Assembly: GCF_004745865.1 (NCBI RefSeq)
Contig: NZ_SRKZ01000002.1
Location: forward strand, 496,001 to 560,000
Source: Hymenobacter wooponensis
Lineage (GTDB): Bacteria > Bacteroidota > Bacteroidia > Cytophagales > Hymenobacteraceae
DNA length: 64,000 nucleotides
Direction of reading: 5' to 3'
Notes under the pieces: model-generated
Seen by the model: the letters and a program-made list of their open reading frames with translations, nothing else
Database searches by the model: none
What the model was told of the DNA's origin: nothing
Shown here: positions 15,517 through 23,223 of the stretch, piece after piece
Layout: the number at the start of each line of letters is the position of its first letter
Numbering within the stretch: the stretch's first letter is position 1
Position numbers and translations under genes: made by a program

Positions 15517-18063
15517 TTACTTGTTATCGGCCACTGTGAGACTGGTTTCAGCTACAATGGGCTGGCCGCCAAATGAAATACCCTCCACAGCCGCCCGGAA
15601 CGCGCCACCCTGGTCGGAGGCGTAAAAAGTTACTTGGGCGTTGCCGGAGGCAGGTACCCGTAGGCGCGGCAGCCAATAAAGCGTGGTGGTCCGAGGATCG
15701 GGCTTGGGGCTGTTAGCTACGTATTGAGGAGCGTAAAACTGCCGAGCTCGGTAGAAAGCAGGCATAGTGCGCACAATAACCCCTGCTGCCGGCCCACGGG
15801 CTTCATCATTGCTGCCTCCGCGTTTCGTGAATACAGCAATTGCCCCGTTGCCCCCCCGGGAGCCATAAATAGCTGCGTCGCCTCCCTTCAGTACCTCAAT
15901 TCGCTCAACATCACTGGGCGGAATGCCTAATAGGCCGTCCGCATCCTGTAAGGGCATACCATCCAGTAGAAATAATGGACTAGAGGAGCCCGTAATGGAC
16001 GATATTCCCCGAATCAGGACCTGATAAGAGAAGCCACTGCGTGTCACCGTCACGCCCGCAAACCTACCTTGGATCAGGTCGAAAATATTGCTGTAGGAGT
16101 TGGCATTCGGGATTTTGCTTAAGTCGAGGACGTTGGTGGCCTGACTGTGCAACGAACGAGGGTCGCGGGGTGGGGCTTGGCGCTGGCCCCGGATGGTAAC
16201 GTTGCGCAACACAATGCCGCTGGTAGTATCGGGCCGGAACTGGCGCTCCAACACCTGTTGGCGGCGGCTACGCTGTCCGTAGGCCAGTACTTCTGGCTGT
16301 GGGTTGGTAACTGCAGGCAGCAGGGGCATTGGCAGTTGCCTGGTGGGCGCGGGCCACAGCTCGTTTAGCTTGATTAAAACGTTGCTTTTGCCCTTTTCTG
16401 TGCGGGCCTGCAGCAGCACCCGCGTAGTATCTTGCCCCGGGAAGCCCAGAAACAGGAAGTACCCCTCCGCGTTGGCGTTGCCCACAGTAACAGCCTTGGC
16501 ATCTTTCTGTAGCAACGTCAGGGAGCCGTTTGGCACTGGCTTCTGATTCGGGCGTATCAGCTGCCCACCCAGGCTGAGCGCTTGTTCTGCCGGGAACAGG
16601 AAATCGGCGGTTGTGGGCTTATCCGTGAGCAGCTCTTTCCACACAAAGCGGCTCCAACCTTGGGTCATGAGCAAATCATCGAGGGCGCGATGGGTAGCAG
16701 CGGTTGGGTTGCGGAAATAGTAGGCGGGGTTTTCCACGTAACCGCGCAGCTCGGAGGAGAGCAGCAAGTGCGACTGCATGGTGGCATCAGTGGTACCCGT
16801 AGTGGGTAGCCCAGCAGTATTAGCTACCGCCAATGACAGCTCGGCCGGGGCGGGCTCGCCAGTGGAAGTGCGCACTTCCACGTTCATCGTCACGGCCTCG
16901 CGGGGTTGATACGTGGGCTTATTGGCCGTGAGCGTCACCCGGAGCCCCTGCTCCTCGGGCACAAATACCAAGCGCTCGGCCTGCGCTACCTGCTGACCGT
17001 CAAAAACAGTGAGGTGCAGCAGCCCAGCTGGAAGCTTGGCCTTCGGGATAGAGGCCTGGAAGGTTTGAGCACCCTCAATTTTCCCCTCCCCCACAAACAC
17101 CGGCATACCTCGCACATGCGCCACCAACCGCAACGGTTCGGGGGTGGGCGCCGCCCCAGCCGCCCCTTGGTGCCGGATGTACACCCGATAATCGGTGCCA
17201 ATTTCGCGCACGTTCAGGAGCCAGCCCGCTGGCTGCACTCCGGGCAAGGGGTACTCGGCGGCGCTACCATCGGGTAGCGTAACGCGCGCATGGTAACGGT
17301 GCCCTGCGGTGGGCGTGAACCCGAAGGAACTCATGCCCAAAGCGGGAGTGGTGAAGACTGTAGCTTCTTGGCCTTGCTCATCCAAGATGCGGCCGCTCAC
17401 CGCCAAGCCTTGGCCGGTGGCGTTGCTAGCCTTCACCCCCACTACCGTTTGCAGGCCCGCAACATAGTCGCCGCCTTCCGGGAAGAACTGCACATCGGGT
17501 TTCCTATTAGCTTCTAGCTGGCGAGCATACTTTCGAGCATTGGCGGCCACGGAAGCGGCCCGAGAATTCAAAGACCCTATTTCGCTGGCCTCTGAGGAGG
17601 CCTGCCACACCGGTACCCGGCGCGAGAAGAACAGTTCCTCCCCCTGATTGCGCATCCAGCTAGTGTAAGCGCGCAGGGTATACACCCCTTGGGTGAGCGT
17701 GTCGGGCAGCACTATATCGCCCTCGGCTAACCCACCGCGCAGGGAGAGCGTGCGGCGAAAAACTACCTGGCGGTTGGGCGTCACCATATCTACGTACAGC
17801 ACGCGGCTCAAGGAATCGAGCCGGTGCGACTGGTCATTCATCACGTAAGCCTTGAACCAGAGCGTTTCGCCAGCAGCGTAGGCCACCTGATTGAGATGGA
17901 GGTAGCTAACCTCGGGCTGCGCCTCGTTGTAAAAAGCTTGCAGGCGCGTTAGAATTTGGGCGGCGGGAGTAGTATCGGCTACTTGAAAAGCGGCGCTTCC
18001 GGCCCCTAGTAGCGCCAGGGCTACTACGACCTTCCAGGATCGCTGCACTTGGGATAATTTCAT
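15517..18063 (-). CDS. MG2-domain and TonB-receptor-plug protein
   Basis: 848 aa with a signal peptide (VVVALALLGAGSAAF). The N-terminal third resembles MG2/macroglobulin-like domains: EVSYLHLNQVAYAAGETLWFKAYV followed by VYTLRAYTSWMRN. Further Ig-like modules follow with YQPREAVTMNVEV near 400. Residues about 620-745 form a TonB receptor plug: NVLDLSKIPNANSYSNIFD, LIRGISSI, PLFLLDGMPL, then the end YGSRGGNGAIAVFTKRG. The long outer-membrane barrel of a true TonB receptor is absent. This combination is common in Bacteroidota and lies in the envelope; the role is unknown. Monocistronic, divergent from the second META gene. Confidence 0.85.
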   Translation of the reverse strand: MKLSQVQRSWKVVVALALLGAGSAAFQVADTTPAAQILTRLQAFYNEAQPEVSYLHLNQVAYAAGETLWFKAYVMNDQSHRLDSLSRVLYVDMVTPNRQVVFRRTLSLRGGLAEGDIVLPDTLTQGVYTLRAYTSWMRNQGEELFFSRRVPVWQASSEASEIGSLNSRAASVAANARKYARQLEANRKPDVQFFPEGGDYVAGLQTVVGVKASNATGQGLAVSGRILDEQGQEATVFTTPALGMSSFGFTPTAGHRYHARVTLPDGSAAEYPLPGVQPAGWLLNVREIGTDYRVYIRHQGAAGAAPTPEPLRLVAHVRGMPVFVGEGKIEGAQTFQASIPKAKLPAGLLHLTVFDGQQVAQAERLVFVPEEQGLRVTLTANKPTYQPREAVTMNVEVRTSTGEPAPAELSLAVANTAGLPTTGTTDATMQSHLLLSSELRGYVENPAYYFRNPTAATHRALDDLLMTQGWSRFVWKELLTDKPTTADFLFPAEQALSLGGQLIRPNQKPVPNGSLTLLQKDAKAVTVGNANAEGYFLFLGFPGQDTTRVLLQARTEKGKSNVLIKLNELWPAPTRQLPMPLLPAVTNPQPEVLAYGQRSRRQQVLERQFRPDTTSGIVLRNVTIRGQRQAPPRDPRSLHSQATNVLDLSKIPNANSYSNIFDLIQGRFAGVTVTRSGFSYQVLIRGISSITGSSSPLFLLDGMPLQDADGLLGIPPSDVERIEVLKGGDAAIYGSRGGNGAIAVFTKRGGSNDEARGPAAGVIVRTMPAFYRARQFYAPQYVANSPKPDPRTTTLYWLPRLRVPASGNAQVTFYASDQGGAFRAAVEGISFGGQPIVAETSLTVADNK

Positions 18064-18205
18064 AGAAACTAATGAGAGGTAATGAATAGGACTTAAAGTT
18101 GGGAATAAATGTGAGTTTTAAGTGTGTTTTTGGCGCGTAGTGCGGTACTTGCAACCACTCATGCAACCGTCTGGCGCTTCTGCGGCTCTCTTGCATGTTG
18201 CCCCT

Positions 18206-18215
18206 GGCCTAGGCC
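18206..18215. repeat. Iterated palindrome GGCCTAGGCC
   Basis: Full 10-mer extended to CCTGGCCTAGGCCAGG, in the gap between the MG2/TonB-plug and META genes, 40 bases before the META start. Confidence 0.9.
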
Positions 18216-18254
18216 AGGGCCGGCTATACCTCCCACCGCTCTTTCTGCTACTTT

Positions 18255-18686
18255 ATGGTTCGTTCAGTACTCTCCTGCCTGGTGCTCTCTCTGTCGCTGG
18301 TATTCAGCAGCTGCAGCAAGGATGATGAGCCAGTACCCGCACCGGTGTACCTACTAGATCAGCGCTGGATTCTGACGGAAACAAACGGTAAGGAGGTGCC
18401 CAAGAATGCAACGGCCGACTTACTTATGCTCGCGGAGAGTAATAAATACTCGGCTCACTCCTACTGCAATCAGCTTGGGGGAACGTATGAGCTGGCAGCT
18501 GGTACCCCAGCGCTACGGTTTCCTATCAATGGCTCCACGTATGTATTCTGTAAGGATATGGCTACGGAAGATGCCTACGTTGCTGGCCTGAGCCAGACGG
18601 TCCGCTACACTATCAGTAACCGCACCCTCCGCCTATACGGGGCCGAGTCGGAGCAACCCCTCCTTGTTTTCCGGGCCGAAGACTAA
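18255..18686 (+). CDS. META domain lipoprotein, paralogue 2
   Basis: 143 aa. Lipoprotein signal with lipobox LVFSSC (Cys near 19), then a Ser/Asp/Pro linker. The META-like core has DQRWILTETNGKEVP, YSAHSYCNQLGGTYEL, a second Cys in TYVFCKDMATEDAYVAGL, and TLRLYGAESEQPLLVF. Spacing of the two Cys matches the paralogue at 10789-11232. Anchored in the envelope. The upstream TACTTTA lies directly before the ATG, suggesting a very short leader. Ends in a strong terminator. Confidence 0.85.
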   Translation: MVRSVLSCLVLSLSLVFSSCSKDDEPVPAPVYLLDQRWILTETNGKEVPKNATADLLMLAESNKYSAHSYCNQLGGTYELAAGTPALRFPINGSTYVFCKDMATEDAYVAGLSQTVRYTISNRTLRLYGAESEQPLLVFRAED

Positions 18687-18707
18687 CGCTTCTTTCTCCT
18701 GGATACT

Positions 18708-18742
18708 AAAAGGCCGCCCTCTGGAGAGAAGGGCGGCCTTTT
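18708..18742 (+). terminator. Terminator of the second META lipoprotein gene
   Basis: Stem AAAAGGCCGCCCT/AGGGCGGCCTTTT, 22 bases past the stop codon; may also serve the converging peptidase gene. Confidence 0.88.
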
Positions 18743-18781
18743 CATTTGTATTTGTTCTATCCAGACAGCACACTACGCTTG

Positions 18782-21685
18782 CTAAAAGCCCACGTCTAAT
18801 ACCAACCCTTGTAGCTCCCAGGCGCGAGTTTGGGAGTTATAAAACGTGCGGACCCCAGCCTCTAGCGGAGTGCGCAGGCGCAGCGGGTTGAAAACAAACG
18901 ACAGATCGAAGCCGGTGGAGTAGTAGGTGCGGCGCACTAACTGGGTTTCACCGGTAGGCAGGGGTACGCGGCTGCTACCGGCGGCGCGGTCGTAGAAGGC
19001 TACTCCCTTTAGGCGCTGAACGTAGAGCCAGCGGCCCAGTTCCCAGTGCACATCGGCCAAAGGGAGGCGATACTCGGCGCTAAGCACGTTCATGCGGTCG
19101 AGGCTCACGTAGCGCAGGCCGCGCGGGTAGAATACGGTGGAGCCAAAGCGGTACTGGTTCTGCTGCTGCCACTGGTAGCCGCCGCGCAACCGAATGCTGT
19201 GGTGCAGCCCAACTCCTGGCAGATACACCCCCGCCTGAGCGCTCCGCTGCTCAGCGTCTAGGCCAGTGCCAAAGGGCGTGCCGCGCCACGCTAGGCTTAC
19301 CGTTTGCCCCCAGCGCGGCCCTACATCGCGGCGGCTCTGCCGCAGGGTGCGGGCGTAGGCCACGCTGCCCGTTAATACGTGCAAGCTGCGCCCAAAGCCC
19401 ACTTCGGAAATGGCACGCACTGGTAAATCATAATCACGCACTTTTTCCATCTGGTAGTAGCCCGCCACTGTAAGCGACTGCTGCATGCGCGAATGAGTTA
19501 GTACAAGCGGGAGGCGGGCACCCGTGAGGAGGCGCGTGTATTGCCAGGTATCCTCCAGCAGGTTCCCATCGCGGGTGAGCACAGAAGTGCGGCGCTGCCC
19601 AGAGGTCAGGCCCAAATCAAGCACAGGCCACAGGCCCTGGTAGCTAACGTCTACGGTGGCGCTGCCCGTGCGCTCTATTCCATCGAAGCTTATACCGGCC
19701 ACCGCTTGGGTGGTGCTGAGAATATCCTGGGAGCGGACACCCAGCACTAAGTCGCTACTCGAGGCACTTTGCACCAGCCCCCAGCTATAGGCGTTGAGGG
19801 CATGAGGCAGGCGGCGGTAGCGCGAAACCGGCAAGGCGGCCGCCGCCGAATCGGGACCGGGCAGGATAGGCCCCACCAGGGCTTTGCCTGGCTCGTGCTG
19901 GGCCAATTCTGCGGCGTAGCGGTCGGGACTGCCAGCCAGCACGGGCACAGGTCGCCACTGAGCAGGGTTTAGCGGCATTTCTACCACCCGGCTGCCCTGG
20001 GCCCGAAACTCATGGAACGCCAGTCGTTGCCCATCCGGCGATACGGCCGCGTGGTATGCCCCAATAGGCCTAGACGTGACCTGACGCACCTCGCCGGTGC
20101 CCGTTTGCACGGCGTACACGTTGTCGATGCCCGAGCGCGGGGAGTTAAACAGCACGTACTCGCCCCAGGGCTGGGGGTTAGAGAGGTTGTCGTTGGCGGC
20201 GGGCAGCACGGTCCGGGCTAGGCCAGTCTGAGCATCAAGCAGCACCAGGGCTTTGCCCGCAGGCTCTAGCCGCACTGCCGCAATCGTGCGGCCATCGGCC
20301 GACCAGCGGGGCTGCAGGTAATGGTAGTTTTCAGGGTTAGGAAACGTCCGCACAACGGTGCCATTCTGAGCATTCACCACGTGCACGCGCTGCTGGTAGG
20401 CCGAGTCGGTGCTAACGGTGAGTAGCTGCTGGCCATCGGGCGAGAGCACGGCGGCGGCGTAGCGGGTGCGCCGACCAGGGCGCGTGAGCTCGCCGGTAGC
20501 CAAGTTCAGCACCCGCAGCTCCGAGTACACCCGTTGCTGCCAGCGCGGGTCGTAGCGAAACTCTACCCACGCCACTTTTCCTCCACCCACCGAGAGCATC
20601 TCGGGGTTGTTCCAGAGGCCTAGCTGGTGGACCTGCTCCTCGGGGCCCCGGCGGCTCAGTCGCACTAGTTGCGAAATATGGCCTAGGCCACTCTTCACGG
20701 CCAGCACGGTACTATCGGTGAGGTACTGTGGGTACTGGTACTCAGTAAATACCCGCTGCGATGCCTGCTGGCGCAGATCGGTGGCGGGTGTGAGTTCCAG
20801 CTGGGCTTGCTCTTGGCGCCACGTGCTATCCAGCTCCTGCATGGTGCGGCGGTAGAGGTCGTCGATGCGGATGCCCGTCTGGCGGCGCGTCTTATCTGAA
20901 AAGGAAAACGGATAGACCGGAAACCGGTAGTAGCGATTGAGCACGTCGCTCCACACGGTAGGGCCGGCGGTACGTTTCAGGCGCGTCGTCAGGAAGTAGC
21001 CCAGCACATAATGGTTGGGCACATTGTCGCGGAAGGAGCCGGCCACGGCCTTGCTGTAGGAATAGGTACGGCCGGCCAGCAGGTTGGCGCGCAGGCCGAT
21101 GTCGAAATTAGGAATGCGCCCCCGGCCGCTGCGCGTCAAGGCTGTTTCGGTGCCCACGGCGTCGCCCTCAAAAAACCAGTCGGGCACTCCCAGCGTCAGC
21201 AGGCCCACGCCCCCGTAACCAGCCACGGCGTAGGCCAGTCGGCCCAGGTCCTGGCGAGCCTTTTCGTACTGCACCACGTGGCGGTACTCGTGCACGCTCA
21301 GCTCATCAAGCCAGTCGAGGGTACCGGTCAGGAAGGGGTCTTGGGGGAAGCTGCCGTAGAACTCGGAGTGGCGGGGCAGCAACGTCACAAAGCCATTGCC
21401 AATGGTGTTCTGGCTTTGCAGCACCACCGAAATTGGGCGGGGCGGGCGCTGGAGGGAGGCACTCACCGGCTGGTACACCTGCTCTAGCCGCCGGGCGGTG
21501 CGCTGAGCCGTAGCCTCGAAGCCTGTGGGGTACAGTACCCGGAAGTGGGGCGTGCGCACCTCGTACCACGGCAGGGAGGCGGGCGTCTGCTGCCCCACCG
21601 GCAGCAGCGTTTGAGCCAGTACAGGCAAACAGGGCGCAAGGCCTAGCGCGGCAGTCAGAACGCCACGACGCAGAGAATGGGACAC
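18782..21685 (-). CDS. Secreted gluzincin-like peptidase with beta-propeller and outer-membrane barrel-like C-terminus
   Basis: 967 aa with a signal peptide ending near PVLAQ. Residues 40-190 look like a peptidase of the MA clan: H132-E-Y-R-H136 (HExxH) and Glu173 in FFEGDAV. Residues about 300-620 form a TolB/WD40-like propeller with repeated SPDGQ units (LSPDGQQLLTVS, WSADGRTIAAV, VSPDGQRLAFHE). The final 320 residues have alternating strands with Arg/Tyr, YPRGLRYVSLDRMNVLSAEY and a terminal hydrophobic VLDVGF, like an outer-membrane barrel. The peptidase plus propeller are familiar in Bacteroidota; the barrel call is inference. Likely surface exposed. It follows the third STAS-like gene on the same strand. 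Confidence 0.78.
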   Translation of the reverse strand: MSHSLRRGVLTAALGLAPCLPVLAQTLLPVGQQTPASLPWYEVRTPHFRVLYPTGFEATAQRTARRLEQVYQPVSASLQRPPRPISVVLQSQNTIGNGFVTLLPRHSEFYGSFPQDPFLTGTLDWLDELSVHEYRHVVQYEKARQDLGRLAYAVAGYGGVGLLTLGVPDWFFEGDAVGTETALTRSGRGRIPNFDIGLRANLLAGRTYSYSKAVAGSFRDNVPNHYVLGYFLTTRLKRTAGPTVWSDVLNRYYRFPVYPFSFSDKTRRQTGIRIDDLYRRTMQELDSTWRQEQAQLELTPATDLRQQASQRVFTEYQYPQYLTDSTVLAVKSGLGHISQLVRLSRRGPEEQVHQLGLWNNPEMLSVGGGKVAWVEFRYDPRWQQRVYSELRVLNLATGELTRPGRRTRYAAAVLSPDGQQLLTVSTDSAYQQRVHVVNAQNGTVVRTFPNPENYHYLQPRWSADGRTIAAVRLEPAGKALVLLDAQTGLARTVLPAANDNLSNPQPWGEYVLFNSPRSGIDNVYAVQTGTGEVRQVTSRPIGAYHAAVSPDGQRLAFHEFRAQGSRVVEMPLNPAQWRPVPVLAGSPDRYAAELAQHEPGKALVGPILPGPDSAAAALPVSRYRRLPHALNAYSWGLVQSASSSDLVLGVRSQDILSTTQAVAGISFDGIERTGSATVDVSYQGLWPVLDLGLTSGQRRTSVLTRDGNLLEDTWQYTRLLTGARLPLVLTHSRMQQSLTVAGYYQMEKVRDYDLPVRAISEVGFGRSLHVLTGSVAYARTLRQSRRDVGPRWGQTVSLAWRGTPFGTGLDAEQRSAQAGVYLPGVGLHHSIRLRGGYQWQQQNQYRFGSTVFYPRGLRYVSLDRMNVLSAEYRLPLADVHWELGRWLYVQRLKGVAFYDRAAGSSRVPLPTGETQLVRRTYYSTGFDLSFVFNPLRLRTPLEAGVRTFYNSQTRAWELQGLVLDVGF
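20680..20689. repeat. Iterated palindrome GGCCTAGGCC
   Basis: Full 10-mer in the propeller-coding part of the peptidase gene; there it encodes part of the segment SGLGHI. Confidence 0.9.
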
Positions 21686-21765
21686 GTATAGCTAGTTATA
21701 CCAGTGGACTTGGTAAATATAGCCTCCCCGGCAGCATACCCTAGCGGCACAATTAAACTGGGGCC

Positions 21766-22182
21766 CTACAGCATCTGCTTCAGCCAGGATGAAGCCGTAT
21801 CAATATTATCGAAGGTCAGGATAACTGGGCGGGTGGTGTGCTGCAGGGTAAGGTCGGTGGAGAGGCGGCTGTACACGTTGGGCGAGTACACCCAGGCAAA
21901 GTATTCTAGGCCACCATCGGCCATGGCCGGAAACCACTCATACCCGCCCCACTCGGCGGCATCGGCCCACATGCTGGTTACGCGGCGGTTGTCGTTGAGC
22001 ACCTTGCGGCAGCGCTCGGTCTTCAGAAACTGCAGCATCATGAGGCACCCCGTCTGCACCGACGTCAAATCCTGGTCCCCAATCCAATCTACATACAGCC
22101 AATCATTGAGATAGTCGTAAGCAATCGTGATGTAGGGCTCTTCGTGCAGGATGCGTAATGACATATACAACGTAGTGGTCAC
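21766..22182 (-). CDS. Short STAS/SpoIIAA-like protein, paralogue 3 of 3
   Basis: 138 aa; the start could also be the Met seven codons in. Cytosolic. It matches the protein at 2296-2724 over most of its length: LNDWLYVDWIGDQ, LMMLQF, KVLNDNRRVTSMWADAAEWGG, EWFPAMADGGLEYFAWVYSP and TFDNIDTASSWL. The shared EWxPAMAxxGLxYxAWVYSP block is the signature of this family. A STAS-like regulatory role is possible but unproven. It lies 80 bases upstream of the peptidase gene on the same strand and could be cotranscribed with it. It is divergent from msrA. Confidence 0.65.
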   Translation of the reverse strand: MTTTLYMSLRILHEEPYITIAYDYLNDWLYVDWIGDQDLTSVQTGCLMMLQFLKTERCRKVLNDNRRVTSMWADAAEWGGYEWFPAMADGGLEYFAWVYSPNVYSRLSTDLTLQHTTRPVILTFDNIDTASSWLKQML

Positions 22183-22340
22183 AATCCCACTGGCCGACCT
22201 TACGGTTGGGCTTGAAAAAGGTTGTGCTTGGCCTAGCGGAATTATTTTAAGCCCACTGTACTTTACAGCGCAACCTTCAGGCTCTACGTCCGATAACGCT
22301 CAGCTTACCGTATATGGGCCACACGTCATTTTACGTCATC

Positions 22341-23009
22341 ATGCAACATCTGAAAACCTATTTGCTAGGCCTCCTGCTTACTTTAATGGCCTGCACCCAA
22401 GACCGTCCCGCCGACGCGCAGTCGCTTAGCCGCTCCACGGCCGGCAAGGCTCCTACAAACCTGCAGGGTTTAGCCGAAGCCACTTTTGCGGGCGGCTGCT
22501 TTTGGTGCACTGAGGAGATATTTGAGGAGCTCAAGGGCGTGAAGGAAGTGGTATCTGGCTACAGCGGCGGCAAAGAAGCGAAGCCCACCTACGAGCAAGT
22601 GGGCAGCGGCCAAACCAGCCACGCCGAGTCTATCCAGATTTACTACGACCCCAAGCAGATCAGCTTCGCCACGCTGGTAGATGTGTTCTTGCGCGCCGGC
22701 CACGACCCTACCACCCTTAACCGCCAGGGACCCGATGCGGGTACGCAGTACCGCTCCATTGCCTTCTACCGCACGCCTCAGGAAAAGCAGATCATTGATG
22801 CCGCCATTAAGCGCGTCAATGCCTCCCACCAGTATTCTGACCCCATTGTAACGCAGGTAGTGGCCTACACGCAGTTCTGGCCCGCCGAGGGCTACCACCA
22901 GGGGTACTTCCGCCTCCACCCCAACGAGCCCTACGTGCGCAGTGTATCGACCCCGAAAGTGGAGAAGTTTCGCCACAAGTTTCCGGAGCTGCTGAAGAAC
23001 CCGCTCTAG
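22341..23009 (+). CDS. msrA: Peptide-methionine (S)-S-oxide reductase MsrA, exported lipoprotein form
   Basis: 222 aa from the ATG at 22341. The N-terminus (HLKTYLLGLLLTLMAC) is a lipoprotein signal, so this copy works in the periplasm or outer membrane. The catalytic motif GGCFWCTEE contains the active Cys. GYSGG, YYDPKQISFATLVDVF, DPTTLNRQGPDAGTQYRS and AEGYHQGY complete the MsrA core. It repairs oxidised methionine in exported proteins and needs a thiol reductant. There is no fused MsrB domain. Transcribed alone with a terminator directly after. Confidence 0.95.
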   Translation: MQHLKTYLLGLLLTLMACTQDRPADAQSLSRSTAGKAPTNLQGLAEATFAGGCFWCTEEIFEELKGVKEVVSGYSGGKEAKPTYEQVGSGQTSHAESIQIYYDPKQISFATLVDVFLRAGHDPTTLNRQGPDAGTQYRSIAFYRTPQEKQIIDAAIKRVNASHQYSDPIVTQVVAYTQFWPAEGYHQGYFRLHPNEPYVRSVSTPKVEKFRHKFPELLKNPL

Positions 23010-23043
23010 GCCAGTAGGCCACCATTCGGCTACGCTGCTGAGA

Positions 23044-23076
23044 AAGCTCCGCTTCAATCATGAAGCGGAGCTTTTT
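23044..23076 (+). terminator. Terminator of msrA
   Basis: Stem AAGCTCCGCTTCA/TGAAGCGGAGCTT with a T run, 35 bases past the stop codon. Confidence 0.9.
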
Positions 23077-23159
23077 TATTTGACCGCCCGATACGCAAGC
23101 CAGTGAATACGGGCTGGCAGAATGAAGCTGAACAACGACGGGAAACCCTCCTTGACGCG

Positions 23160-23167
23160 TATCTTTG
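23160..23167 (+). promoter_or_regulatory. Bacteroidota -7 element upstream of the six-PAS kinase
   Basis: TATCTTTG matches TAnnTTTG. It lies inside a possible 5' extension of the kinase frame and about 56 bases before the ATG at 23224, supporting that later ATG as the start. No good -33 TTTG is visible. Confidence 0.4.
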
Positions 23168-23223
23168 AAAACCTTAGGCGCCCGACGGCCTCCCCGGGGT
23201 CGAGTGTATTTCAATTTCCTTTT

